This document shows positions 22,516-33,552 of a stretch of 64,000 nt of DNA, in pieces. The DNA is taken from positions 34,190-98,189 of the forward strand of contig NW_013546952.1 in NCBI RefSeq assembly GCF_000711695.1, read 5' to 3'. Within the stretch, counting starts at the first letter, position 1. Every line of letters starts with the position of its first letter. Position numbers and translations under genes: made by a program. Under the pieces are notes generated by a model. It was not told the origin of the DNA, searched no databases, and saw only the letters and a list, made by a program, of their open reading frames with translations. Source of the stretch: Tilletiaria anomala UBC 951. Lineage: Eukaryota; Basidiomycota; Exobasidiomycetes; Georgefischeriales; Tilletiariaceae.

Positions 22516-23456
22516 CTAAAAGTCCAGACCAGTCGGCTGCGTGCTGCCCGTTGCATCAACTCCTTCGCAAGGTCGATCCCGTGCGATATTGTCGGCTGCT
22601 GAGGCCTGCTCGTGACGAGCCTTCTTGCGAATGGTAGTCTTGCTGTTGTCCATTGCCTTGTGTGGCTTGTCGCCTTGCTTGGTCGTCCTCTTGGCCGGAA
22701 GCTTGCTACTGACTTTTTCGGTGCCAGCACTACCCTTGTGTGCCCTCAACTTGGGGGCGATGGAATTGATTTCCAACGTTTGTAGTGCGGTACCTTACGT
22801 CTTGGCAAATTGCTTGCTTGTAGGTGTAGCCCCTGTGGGTAATGTGGAAGCGAATACGCCATTCGTCAATGATGTGACCCGACTTGGTTGCCAAGATGAA
22901 CAGGACATCCTGCTGAGCTTCGGCAAAGCCGAGTCAGTATCACTGGCACTCGCTTTTCTCTTCCGTTTTGTTGATGGGAGATTTTGACATTCTTGTTTCC
23001 GTCTCTACATTTCCTCTTGCTTGCGTTGGAGCGGGCACAGGCGATGGTACGTTCTAAGAAGGCGCGGCCCTTCCTACTCGCCGAGCAAAGAAGAGGGAAA
23101 TGTTTGCGCTCGAGACTTTTGGCCGCGTCATTGATGGTCTTTCCGGGCTTTGTGATGGTCTTGTTGGCTGAACCGAAATTCTTTCTTGCAGCTGCAAGCT
23201 TGCAAATGGCCTTGGCTTCCTCTCGCTTCGTGCTTTGCCATACTTCGTCGTAGTTCCTCGGGGTCCAGCCCTTGGGCGGCCTCGAAGTCGAGAAGAACTT
23301 AATTTGCCTTCTGCCTCCGGTTCCAGCTGCATCTACGCTATGCACAGCCTTGTAGTTGTTGTAGGACCACAAAATGTGTTGCGTGAATGCGTGAGTGCGT
23401 GATCGCGTGGTTTGACCAGATGCCCGTGTCACCAGCCGGCCGTCGGTCGTCACCAG
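22516..23456 (-). other. Coding-like stretch for a basic protein, model unresolved
   Basis: On the minus strand several blocks look translated but lie in different frames without a good ATG. One, about 23030-23380, contains PPKGWTPRNYDEVWQSTK and a Lys-rich run; one near 22800-22950 reads KRKRKASASDTDSALPK; one at 22516-22776 is again Lys/Ser-rich (KLRAHKGSAGTEKVSSK). The shared basic, nuclear-localisation-like style suggests either one spliced gene whose junctions I could not fix or a decayed one. A GTAAGG sequence near 22800 could be a donor. No family recognised. Confidence 0.3.
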
Positions 23457-23709
23457 GAGCGGTTGTCAAAGCGTTCTACCGCAGGGGCAAGTGCAGGAAA
23501 CATAAGTTCGGGTTCATCGTCCATCAATCATCGTCCTTTTTGACGTGCGCAGCACACCTTGTGTGTGTGACACCTGTCTCGCATCGCATAAATAGTGGTC
23601 ACACGCATCTCGTCGCATTTCCTCAATGTATTTCATCCCCATAATTCACAGCAGCCTCTGTCCAGAAAGAGACTCGCACCTGATCCCTCTGTTTCCGGTA
23701 CTCTGTTCT

Positions 23710-24213
23710 CTAGAGGTCCCAACCTGCCTGCCCCAACTTGAGCCACGGTGACACTCTGAACTTGATTTGAATCTCTTCTGGCTCTTGAGAGGGAGCGCTT
23801 GCACGGTTGGCTATGTTCTTGGCAGACTGCGTGGAGGCGTTTAGCGGCTCTTCGAGCGCGGCGAGCCGGTGCTCCATTCTCTTCTTCCGTACGATGCTAT
23901 CGTGATCGATGCCCCGCATTGCCATTTTTTGTAAGTCGAGTGCTGTCTCACGCTGGCGGATGGGCAGGGACTTGAGCGTGGGACTGAGACTATCGGCCGG
24001 TTGAATCGATGAGGAGGGTGAGTTGCCTTCGTTCAGCACCGTTGAATAAGATTGGGGGCGAAATGTTGAGCCAGCTGACTGGCTATAGCGCTGTGACAGG
24101 GGGGCTTTGACGCCTGAGGGAAAGGATGAAACATCCGCGCTGAAGAGAAGATGGGCACCTGAATTCTTGAAGAGAGCCTCAGAAAAGTCAGCTGGTTTAG
24201 CAATTCGACGCAA
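23710..24213 (-). CDS. Hypothetical protein, 5' end unresolved
   Basis: A 168-codon minus-strand frame of ordinary protein composition, ending FRVSPWLKLGQAGWDL. It contains a basic, helix-prone middle (IRQRETALDLQKMAMRG, VRKKRMEHRLAALEEP). I do not recognise the family. There is no ATG at the upstream end of the frame. An ATG at 24280 followed by ATGKTR and a long T-tract ending TTACAG suggests a short first exon and an intron, but the distance is only about 34 nt to the acceptor that keeps frame (TGTAG), shorter than every other intron here. The Arg-rich beginning would fit an organelle protein; that is a guess. Confidence 0.4.
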   Translation of the reverse strand: MRRIAKPADFSEALFKNSGAHLLFSADVSSFPSGVKAPLSQRYSQSAGSTFRPQSYSTVLNEGNSPSSSIQPADSLSPTLKSLPIRQRETALDLQKMAMRGIDHDSIVRKKRMEHRLAALEEPLNASTQSAKNIANRASAPSQEPEEIQIKFRVSPWLKLGQAGWDL

Positions 24214-24293
24214 GGCTGGAAAGCGCTACAGGCTGCTGTAACAAAAAAAACACAATCACCCGCGTCTTGCCGGTCGCCATTCACGCCTCGCAT

Positions 24294-27257
24294 CTGAAGG
24301 ATCCATAACTCTAATCCACTGCTGCTCTGCTTCTGACCCTGCTACATGTTTCGCTTTGACGCTGACCAGTACGCGCGTCAAAGCCTGTCAAAAAAGTGCG
24401 CAATAACCAGGGGGAACTGGGACTATCAAGAGCTGGGATGTGGGATCAGATAAGACAGTTCAGTCCTCTTAAATAACCCCTACTTCCAACATAGCCTTCT
24501 TATCTACATATCTTAAGAGCGCAAAACGGCAAGGCTTAGAGATGAGAATACCGATAGCTAATGCGCATATGTCCCCCACGGAGGTAGATTCCAACAGATT
24601 GGAACAAGGTGAAGTAGGGTTCATGTGCGAAAGGAGGTAAATGCGGCTTGCGTGCGGCCTCCCTTTCTCCCAAGTCCCAGGCTCGAGAATGACGCAGCCC
24701 AGAGCAACCCTCCCCAATCTCCGCATCCTGGCCATGGCAGCCAACGCATTGGGTTCGCTGCATTCATGATTGCGGCGTTGAATGTGGGCGAATCTGTGGC
24801 AACCCGGGAGGTCAGCGCCACAAAAGATAATGATAAAAATCCGCAAGCGCATGTTCGGATATTGCCATGCTCTGACCGGCTTTAACAGGGACGACGACAG
24901 ACTTTGACCGTCTCTAACATGTTCGCTTTCAAAAACTGGTATGTATTCTTTTAAATATAGGAAAAGAGTTATTATTAGGTATTTGATTCCGCAATTCAGC
25001 GCTCGGCAACCCGACCGTTTTCATTGCGCCGGTCTCGTTATGTAGAGAGTTTGCCTTGGATCCCCAATAAAGAATGGATTGTACGCACGTGCACAAACCA
25101 AACCTATTGGAGCTTGGATGGAATGAATCATCTAATCATATCGGGCCAAGTGGCAGACAGCTCACTGCTCAGGCGCTTACACAACTGGTTCAGTGGTTTC
25201 GCATAGTCTGTCCAGCTCTGTTCAGTTGATCCAGTCTGCTTCGCTTTTCGATGCTTCGACTCTCGTTTAACAGCAGCAGGTCAGGGATGCGAAGGTCATG
25301 GCGAGGCGAGAGCTACCGAGCTCTAGGGCCACATGCCACCACAGGTAGGACGTACCGCCGCCGCAGTAATATTTATAGAGGTAGCGGAACGTGCTTTTGC
25401 AGGAGGAGTGAAGCTGCGGGAGTGGAGCGCGCTTGAAGAGTGAGCTAGTGAAGGAGATAACACCGAATCTGGACTCTGAACACTTGACATCGCAGGCCAC
25501 TCCGAGGGTCCAGAACTCCGGACAAACCCCTCCCCCCCCCCCAACGCTCCAGGCCGCAGGGATCAGGAGCCCACAAGAAGCCCTAGAGTAACAGCATATA
25601 CGTACATTGCTATCGGCTCATGTGTTCTACTACATTGATGCGCAATATATATATGTAGGTGCCTAAGACTTCGGAGAGAACCTCTCCAAGTCTCGAGATA
25701 ATTAATAAAAACGAGAAGCGGATAGCACCATGCGGTCGTGATGCCAAGCCACCAATGTATGGATGACATTGCTATCGGGCTTTGGAGGGAGTGCAGGCAG
25801 GAAAGCAGAAAGCAGCTAAGCTGTAGGAAGCCATGCAACAGTTACAGAGGGTGCGGTTTGAGTGCTTCCTGTAATCTTAAAGATTCTTTGGTTGATCACC
25901 AATTTACCACGTATCTGGACAAATACCAACGAAAATGACCTATGTACTGTGTACGATGGACAGGCCTTACCCGGATGTATCAGGATAGATGTGTACGTAC
26001 ATCTATATATCATCGAAAATAGCTAGGTCTACATGTATGTAGGCGCATCCTGTCCAAATTCTGAGCCGACGGTATGGGTTCGAGCTGACTTTTTGGCTTG
26101 CCCTTGCCGCGTTGTCCTCCGGCGGCGACGGGCCGCTCAAGGTGGACAGCACAAGGGCCAGCAGGCGAACCACGATGCTAGAGACTGGCAGGGGGCCCAA
26201 CAGCGCCCTGCAGACAAGCGAAGGTGCTATGCACCAGATCGTACCAGTGTTGTCACAAAGGGCGTGTCGTGCGTGTGATTCATCGTATCCTGTCGTACCC
26301 ACTACCTAGTTACCTACATTTCCGTATATACCCCGTTCAGAGGTTCAGACAGTTTCTGTCCTTGACTGTCCCAAGTAGTACCCAAGAGAGAGTAGAGTGG
26401 AACTCTAACGAATTGTCCAAAAGCAATTTAAAGCGTCCTGGCTCTAGAGTCCAGACAGACCCAGATTTTTGACCTTTCTTAACCGCCGTTGACGGTGTGA
26501 ATTCACTAATCGGAGACCGCGTGGCCCACCACGCACTTCATTTATCAGCGTTCGCATGGCATTACAAGCGTGGAAGTCAAAGACCGCCCTTGAGGCCTCT
26601 GGGGCCCAGAGTGTATGTAGGCTGCCGTAGAGCCGCAGGCTTTGTATATACTATATATGTAGGCAGATCCAGCCTCTATACAGCAGGTGCAGTAAGGTGC
26701 AGTGCTGGAGCTGAGCCTTTTTTGTGCTAAGGATCTCAACGTCCCAGGACTGTACAGCATTGCAGAAGCAGGTAGCTCGGGAGGGGCGGTAGTGAACGGT
26801 GAGGCAATGGTCAGGCACAGGCTGCACACCCATACATACACATGTAGATGTTGCAGCGGGTCAACCCTACAGTGCCGGGTGAGGCACCGCACTGCAACCA
26901 CTAGCCGCTCCGACAGTGAACCACAAGGTCACGCGGAAAAGGACTACGCCACTCCTCATGTGTTGTTGATTGCGTGACGCGTGTCTAGAGTTGCAGAGTG
27001 CCAGCGTGCCTGAAAGGAGCCGACGGCTGCCGCGTGGCTCCCCATTCCATACCAGTTGAATGTTCCAGGCGGCGCGTGGTGATTGCGTTGTGCCGGTGGG
27101 ACGAGACGTAATTAGGAGGGATTGCCTATTGCGGAACCACCAGACCGCGCATCCTGAATCTCATCCATTGCCCTTTTCGGCTGACACAGCGCAGCGATGA
27201 TGCAGGCAGTGTTCGTGCGATAAGGGAGGGGTTGGTCACTGGAAAGGGTACTCCGGC
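24294..27257. other. Long gene-free region upstream of the OPT transporter
   Basis: Nearly 3 kb with no supported coding frame on either strand. It is more AT-rich than its surroundings (for example 24930-25000 and 25640-25710), contains a run of about ten C near 25530, and carries the octamer TATGTAGG at 25652, 26036, 26614 and 26656. It may be a large regulatory region or the remains of inserted DNA; no transposase or terminal repeats were recognised. Confidence 0.5.
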
Positions 27258-27265
27258 ATAAATAG
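27257..27265 (+). promoter_or_regulatory. Candidate TATA element of the OPT gene
   Basis: CATAAATAG lies about 115 bp upstream of the OPT start codon, a plausible distance for a fungal TATA box with a short leader. Support is sequence match and position only. Confidence 0.4.
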
Positions 27266-27378
27266 CATGCAATGGAGGACGCCCTTCCACGACCATTAGG
27301 CGCCTTCCCTCACCGTCTCGCACGTCGCCGTTGGCACCCCACGTACAGAAGAACGGGCTCATCCAACCACCAGCCCCC

Positions 27379-29919
27379 ATGTCGGAAAAGTCATCCAGCA
27401 AGGAGGACAGCGCGGCCAGCGCCGCTGAGCTTGGGCATGTCGAGCTCAACCTCAAGAATGCCATCACCGACCACAAGCTCAACGACCCCAACATGGACCC
27501 GGAGCTGATTGCACAGGCGGAGCAGGCGCTCGCCGTCGGTGACGTCAAGGCCGAGCTCCGCCTGGAAGACGTGCTGGAGGACGACTCGATCTACCCGGAA
27601 GTCCGGGCCGCCGTCAGCAACGTCGACGACCCGGACATGCCGGTCAGCACGTTCCGTGCATGGTTCCTAGGCATCCTGGCATCCATCATCCTCTCGGGTG
27701 TTAACCAATTCTTCATCTTCCGGTGAGCGTTCTTCAATTCCACCAAGGCCTTTTACTAGTGCATTCCGTGCTTACCGGGACCACGTTCTTGGACTACCCA
27801 GATACCCATATGTTACCATCACACCACTCGTCGCACTCCTCCTTGCATTCCCCCTCGGCAAAGCCATGGCACTCCTGCCGAACCGCGGCGCCATCGGCCG
27901 CTTCTTGAACCCGGGCCCTTTCAATATTAAAGAGCACTCTCTAATCGTCATCATGGCTTCCGTCTCGTACGGCTCCGCTTACGCCACCGACGTCGTCACG
28001 ACCCAGCGATTCTTCTACGATCAGCAATGGAGCCTTGGCTACCAGCTCCTGCTCTTCCTCTCCACCCAGCTCATCGGTTTCTCATTCGCAGGCTTCTGTC
28101 GTCGCTGGCTCGTATGGCCCGCATCCATGATCTGGCCCTCGACGCTGCCGCAGACAGCGCTCATGAGCACACTGCACCACGTCCAGCAGTCCGAGTCTGG
28201 TCGCATGTCGCGTGAGCGCTTCTTCACTTATGCATTTGTTGGCGCCTTCTGCTATTACTTCCTCCCTGGCTACCTGGTGAGCGGTCATCTAGCATTCAAC
28301 TGTCTCTTGTTCAGAGCTAGATTATTCACTAATGCCCTTTACTTTATCTCCAGTTCACTGCGCTCTCCGCATTCAGCTGGCCTACCTGGATTGCTCCGAG
28401 CAATCACAAGGTCAACTTGCTCTTCGGTGGCCAGAGTGGTCTCGGTCTCTCCTTCATCTCGCTCGACTGGGCACAGATTACCTCTGCTCTGCTATCGCCG
28501 CTCACGACCCCCTTCTACGCAGAAGCCAATGTCATCGGTGGTTTCGCGGTCTTCTTCGTCTTCCTCGGCCCCATTCTTTACTACAACAACGTCAAGTACG
28601 CGTCATATCTGCCCTTTGCCTCGACACGCACTTTTGACCGCTTCGGACAAGTATATCAGCAGAAGCTTATCCTTAACGCCGACAAGCTGCTCGACATTGA
28701 CTTGTACAATAACTACTCGAAGCAGTACCTCCCCATCGGCTTTGCGATCTCCTACGGTCTCTCGTTTGCCTCGGTCACGTGCATTCTCGTCCATGTCGCC
28801 CTCTTCTATGGCAAGGACATCGTCAAGCAGTTTAAGAGCACGCTAAAGGACGAGCCCGACATCCACGCCCGCCTCATGTCGCGCTACAAGGAGGTTCCCA
28901 GCTGGTGGTATGGCATTCTCTTCCTCATCTCCTTCGGAATCTCGGTCGGCACGGTGCAGGGCTACCCGACTACGCTGCCAGTCTGGGCTCTGATCCTTGC
29001 TCTCCTCATCGCTGCCGTTTACATTCTGCCGATCGGTATCGTGCAGGCTATTACCAATCAGCAGGTCGGTCTCAACGTCATTACCGAGTTCATCGTCGGC
29101 TACATGCTTCCGGGCCGCCCGCTCGCCATGATGCTGTTCAAGGTCTATGGTTATATTGCCATGGTCCAGGGTCTTTCCTTCGTCAGCGATCTCAAGTTCG
29201 GCCACTACATGAAGATCCCGCCACGCCTGATGTTCTGGTCGCAGATCATCTCCACTATCATCGCCTGCTTCGTCCAGGTCGGCGTGAGCAACTTCGTCTA
29301 CACGAACATCAATGATGTATGCACGCCCAAGCAGCCGCAGGACTTCAAGTGCAGCGTCCAACTCACCTTCGCCACTGCCTCGGTCATTTGGGGTCTCATC
29401 GGTCCAGCGCGCAGCTTCTCTGTCGGACAGGAGTATGCTAGCTTCCTGCACTTCTTCTGGATCGGCGCCGTCGCTCCCATCCCCTTCTGGTACCTTGCCA
29501 AGAAGTTCCCACGCTCGTTCTTCCGCTATGTTAACACCCCCGTCATCAGCGTCGGTACTGGCCAGTTCCCGCCTGCGACGGGTATCAACTTCACCAGTTG
29601 GTTCCTCGTCGGCTTCATCTTCCAGTACTGGGTCCGCAGGCGCTCGTTCGGCTGGTGGGCAAGCTTCAACTACGTCCTCTCCGCCGCGCTCGACTCGGGT
29701 ACGGCCATCAGTGGAATCGTTATCTTCTTCGCGCTCAGCTACCCTTCCACGTACGCTCTGCAAGATGGCAACAAGGTCCTCCAGTGGTGGGGCAACGCCG
29801 GCACGCCGACCATCACGCTCGACGCGAACTCTACGTCTTACTTAACCGTGCCCGACCAAGGATTCGCGCCTGCGCCAAACGGACAATGGGGTACCTTGGG
29901 GGCACCTTCAGCGTCCTAG
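27379..29919 (+). CDS. OPT-family oligopeptide transporter
   Basis: Proton-coupled importer of small peptides or related compounds across the plasma membrane. Three exons: 27379-27722, 27802-28276 and 28354-29919, giving 794 residues, the usual length for fungal OPTs. An acidic cytosolic N terminus with VRAAVSNVDDPDMPVSTFR precedes the first membrane segment (GILASIILSGVNQFFIFR); about a dozen to sixteen hydrophobic segments follow. Family landmarks visible are NPGPFNIKEH, QQWSLGYQLL, SFISLDWAQI, LNVITEFIVGYMLPGRPLA, KVYGYIAMVQ, FSVGQEYASFLHFFW and the C-terminal NFTSWFLVGFIFQYWVRRR. I used the ATG at 27379 as the first in frame. The codon choice is strongly C-ending, suggesting good expression. 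Substrate (peptide, glutathione or metal-chelate) cannot be read from sequence. Confidence 0.95.
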
Positions 29920-30469
29920 TCGCCCGATAAGCGCTGCGCCCTCTTGTTTCGGTTTGTTGTATACCTTGGGCTTCAATGCCATGTATTCATGTCACGCGTG
30001 GACTTCTCTGTCTCTCTCTGTATATGTGTGTATGCGTGCCTTTTGAGTGTTGAGTTATGTGGTTTGCCAGGCTTGCTTTACACACTGTACTTCTCTTCTC
30101 GCTTGCACCATATGGACAGGTGTTGGTGGTCAGAAAGGCGAAGATGAGGTGATCAGTCCACCATAAGAGAAAGGGGGTGGGCTGGCCGTGCGGACTGCAG
30201 CATGATGTGCTCTTTGATTAGGCAACTGTTTAGGTCTTGCCCAGACTGAAGTCAGTCCTATGGTGGTCAGGCACACCCACTCATACACCGAAGGAAGGAA
30301 CTGAGGATATGAGCACCGCATAAAGAGACAAGAAAAACAGTACATATCGGTGCCGTCGCGGAGGCGTCTCAGACCACAAGCACTGCAAAGCATGAACAAA
30401 GTACGCACTTGGCCTCACACGCATGGAAGCGGTCGTCTATTGCATGCCGTTGCCGCTTCCCGACCCGTT
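29920..30469. other. 3' regions of convergent OPT and DUO1 genes
   Basis: About 550 bp between stop codons on opposite strands. T/GT-rich sequence just after the OPT stop (TGTATATGTGTGTATG near 30020) looks like a 3' UTR or polyadenylation region. No gene seen. Confidence 0.5.
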
Positions 30470-32222
30470 TCATCTAGGCCCATAACCTGAGCTGCGCACG
30501 CCCGCATAGCGCTCACTGGCCCCAGTGGACGAGGAGGCGGTGCGCGCATGCTGCGTCGCCGATGAGGATGGACGCTGTCCTGCAACTGCCGAAGAGGAAG
30601 ATGCCGAGGGCGACGAACGGCCAGCGGTGGTAGACGACGTGAGTCGGCCGCGTGCGATACCGCTTCCACGCGCCGGAGCTCCTGTCGCACGTGAAGGTCG
30701 ACCTGTAATTTGGAGGTTCGCGACGCATCGGTGGGAGAAAGACGGTATACACAAGATCAGCTCACATTTCAACACGGCACAAAGCTCAGCCGATCGTTCT
30801 CGCTGCCCCGCCTCCTCACCTCGTGCGATACTTGAACTCGCTGCGACTCCGCGCGTGACCCCTGCGCCTGCAGCTGAGGAGCTCGCTCCGCGTCGAGGAG
30901 CAGCGCCACGGCTGACGCCTCTTGAGGTGGCGCCGCCTCTGGTGCCGGTTCTGCCTGCAGCGGCGCCGCCTTCCTCCGCGCGCCTTCTCGCGTCGGCCTC
31001 AGCGGCAGCTTTCACGAGCGTAGCCTGCCGCAGTGCCTCAGCCTGACGTGCAGCCTCGGCGCTCTCCGCTTCGATGCGCGCCGTTTCGGCTGCAGTGGCT
31101 TGCAGCGCGGCGACGTGCGCGGCGGCATCGTCTGTCGCGCCTTTCCACTCCGGGTCGGTCAGTAGCGTCTGCGTCTTCTCCGACTGGCGCAAGAGATCGA
31201 TGTAGATGTCCAAGAGCTTGTTCGTGTCGTCTATCCGATCGGCAAATGTCTGAGGTGTGCCATGCCCGAAGTTGTCAGATACCTGCCTGCCAAAGGTACG
31301 GACGGAACAGAGAGAGAGAAGCGAACAATTGACTCACGTCGATCTGGTCCGTCGCGCCGAGAAGCATGCGCTCGTAGCTCTCAAATGTATCGTTCATCAC
31401 CTTAACCTCCGCCAGCTGCCTTGCGACCTGTTCTTTGCTTTCGCCTGCAGCGGCATCATGCCCATTGCTCCTCCCGAGCGCATCCTTCCCTGTCGCCGAT
31501 GCGTAGTTTTGGGTAGTGGATGACGCAGCGAAAACGTCGTCGCTATTACCCTTGCCTTTACCTTCCGTCAAGGCGGCTGCACGCGCCGCTGCTGCTGCGA
31601 CGGAAGATAATGATGATGATGGTGATGACACCGCCGCCGCTGCGGACTGCTGCTTGCCTGTTGAGTCGAATGATGGCGGTGCGTAGGCTGGCTTGGCGAA
31701 AAGCGAGTATCGCGGCTTGGCACCACGTCCGCTGCCGGCTTGCATACCGCCGAGTCCTCGGCGTGGGCCAGCGCCAGCTCCTGCCACAGGTGATTCGCCT
31801 ACAGCTGCCCCCGCTCCCCCGGCCGCCGCGGTGCCATCCCTTTCACCGCCATCGTGATTCACGTCCACGTCGGGCTCCTCTCCTCCTTTCGACAATGACC
31901 CACGTAAGCTGCCAGCCCAGTCATCTTCGAGGCCCTGCAGGAAGCGCATCTTGCCCTTTTCGCGTTTGGCCTGCGAGCCGAGCGCGCTGCTTGGCGGGCC
32001 CCACGATGGTCGAGGCGCGCCTCCAGCGACGCCTCCGCCCACGCTGGGCCTGCTGGTGCGGGTGCTGCGACGCGGCGCCGCCGCTACTACTGCTGCGCCG
32101 GGCTGTTTGGAGCGCGAGGTGTGAAAGGTCAGGTCGTCCAGTGTCAACGCGGCAGGGTCAAGATCGTGCGACACGTCGAGCAGGTCGGCCGACGTGTCGC
32201 CCAGCGGAGCGCGTCGCGACAT
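30470..32222 (-). CDS. DUO1: DASH/Dam1 complex subunit Duo1
   Basis: Outer-kinetochore protein of the DASH ring that couples chromosomes to spindle microtubules; specific to fungi. Three exons: 31338-32222, 30766-31249 and 30470-30702, giving 533 residues. The conserved Duo1 core starts at residues 276-295 (MNDTFESYERMLLGATDQID) and crosses the first intron into FADRIDDTNKLLDIYIDLLRQ, then SEKTQTLLTDPEWKGA. A long Ala/Glu/Arg-rich helix follows. Both ends are extended by disordered Ala/Gly/Ser/Arg-rich sequence, making it about twice the yeast length. The Arg/Gly/Ser tail could bind microtubules, an inference only. The 63 nt second intron lacks in-frame stops, so retention would insert 21 residues. 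Confidence 0.92.
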
Positions 32223-33552
32223 AGCTTGTGGTGTAGGATCGCGTTTCTAAAGTTCATCCGCGGGGGGTTTCTCGGGCTTGTTGTCACTCATGTGCATCTA
32301 ATGTCCGTCTCGCATCCAGCTGGTTGGCAGCAGGCGGGGGAGGAGCTGGTGCATGAACGAGACGGGGCTGATGGAAAGGAAAGATTGTGCGACGCGTCGG
32401 ACCAACGAGACGAGCCGAGACGAGAAGTCTCTCATAACAAAAAGCAACACACTCGTGACCCGCGCTCTCCGCTCTCACGAAATTGAATAGCCACAACAGC
32501 ACGCTCGATGTTGGTGCTCCGCCTCCTTCGACTCATTCGATTGCCATTTGTGACTTCTATCCTCACACAAAGCGATAAACTTGCTGCAGCACAGGTACGT
32601 CATTGCTTTCCTATAGAGTTTCCTGGACCTCTCCCCGGCGCTGAATAGACAGTACGAGGACGAACAAGTCGCTATGCGGAGACCAGGACCGAGACGGATT
32701 CTGTAAGCCGTGTTATTGTCTGCAACCTGGGTGCGTGTATGGAGAAGCGAGGCCACGTTCTTCTCGCAACGCACACGTTGCAGTACTTGTATGCATGGAC
32801 AAGGTCGGCTGTGTAAACTTGTACTTAAAACCCAGCGCAAAACAAGAGATACACCACGTGCCAAGTACTGCGGCGTGGGCAGGGAAAAGCGGGAAGCGGC
32901 ATGCCTCTCACTGACGTCGACGATCCCTGCCAAGCAGGGCTACCGGCTGCGCGGTTCGATATGTCTTCCAGAATCGCCCTCTTGCCCTGGACAGCGTAGC
33001 ACAAGCACAGCTTCGCAAGCCATTCAAATTGTCCACGCTTTCAACCAATGCGCACCGACCCTCCCCATGTCGCTCCGAGGGGTCAGATAGGTCTGCAAGG
33101 CGCTCGCAAACGCCATGGACGGGATGACCAGGCGGATGAAAAAGGGGATACGTGTAGTGCGGTGAGGATACCGAATGCATGCTTCTTTGTAGGACATGGT
33201 GGCCACCAACGTTTGTGCTACGCACGGTTTCCCGATAAATGACCGGCACGAGCTTGGTTTGCGCAACCAAGAACCAATTTTGGACAATCTCTCGGCCGAG
33301 AGGGGCTGTAAAGGTCACTCTCGCTGCAAAATTTATGGCTGTTCCGCCTCGTGTGCTTCAACTTTTATTTGATCGACCTTTGGATATTGCCGGCATTCCG
33401 TCTTGGTGTATAGCATGCATGTCAATGGAAGGTCGTGGGTCTGGTGCGCAGACCGGTCAGCCTCGACTATCCCCTTGAAGCAAGCTGTTCGCAACAGACG
33501 TCAGTCAGCTCACTGAAGCCTTAGTTGTGCGGGGAGACCCGAAGCAGTAACC
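32223..33552. other. Divergent upstream region of DUO1 and DBP10
   Basis: About 1.3 kb separating two divergent starts and expected to contain both promoters. Frames present are short and unlike known proteins. No RNA gene recognised. Confidence 0.5.

Noticed and set aside
28843-29763. 306-codon minus-strand frame opposite the OPT gene
   Set aside because: Antisense to transmembrane coding sequence; polar Asp/Glu/Arg-rich output is the usual shadow of hydrophobic C-ending codons.
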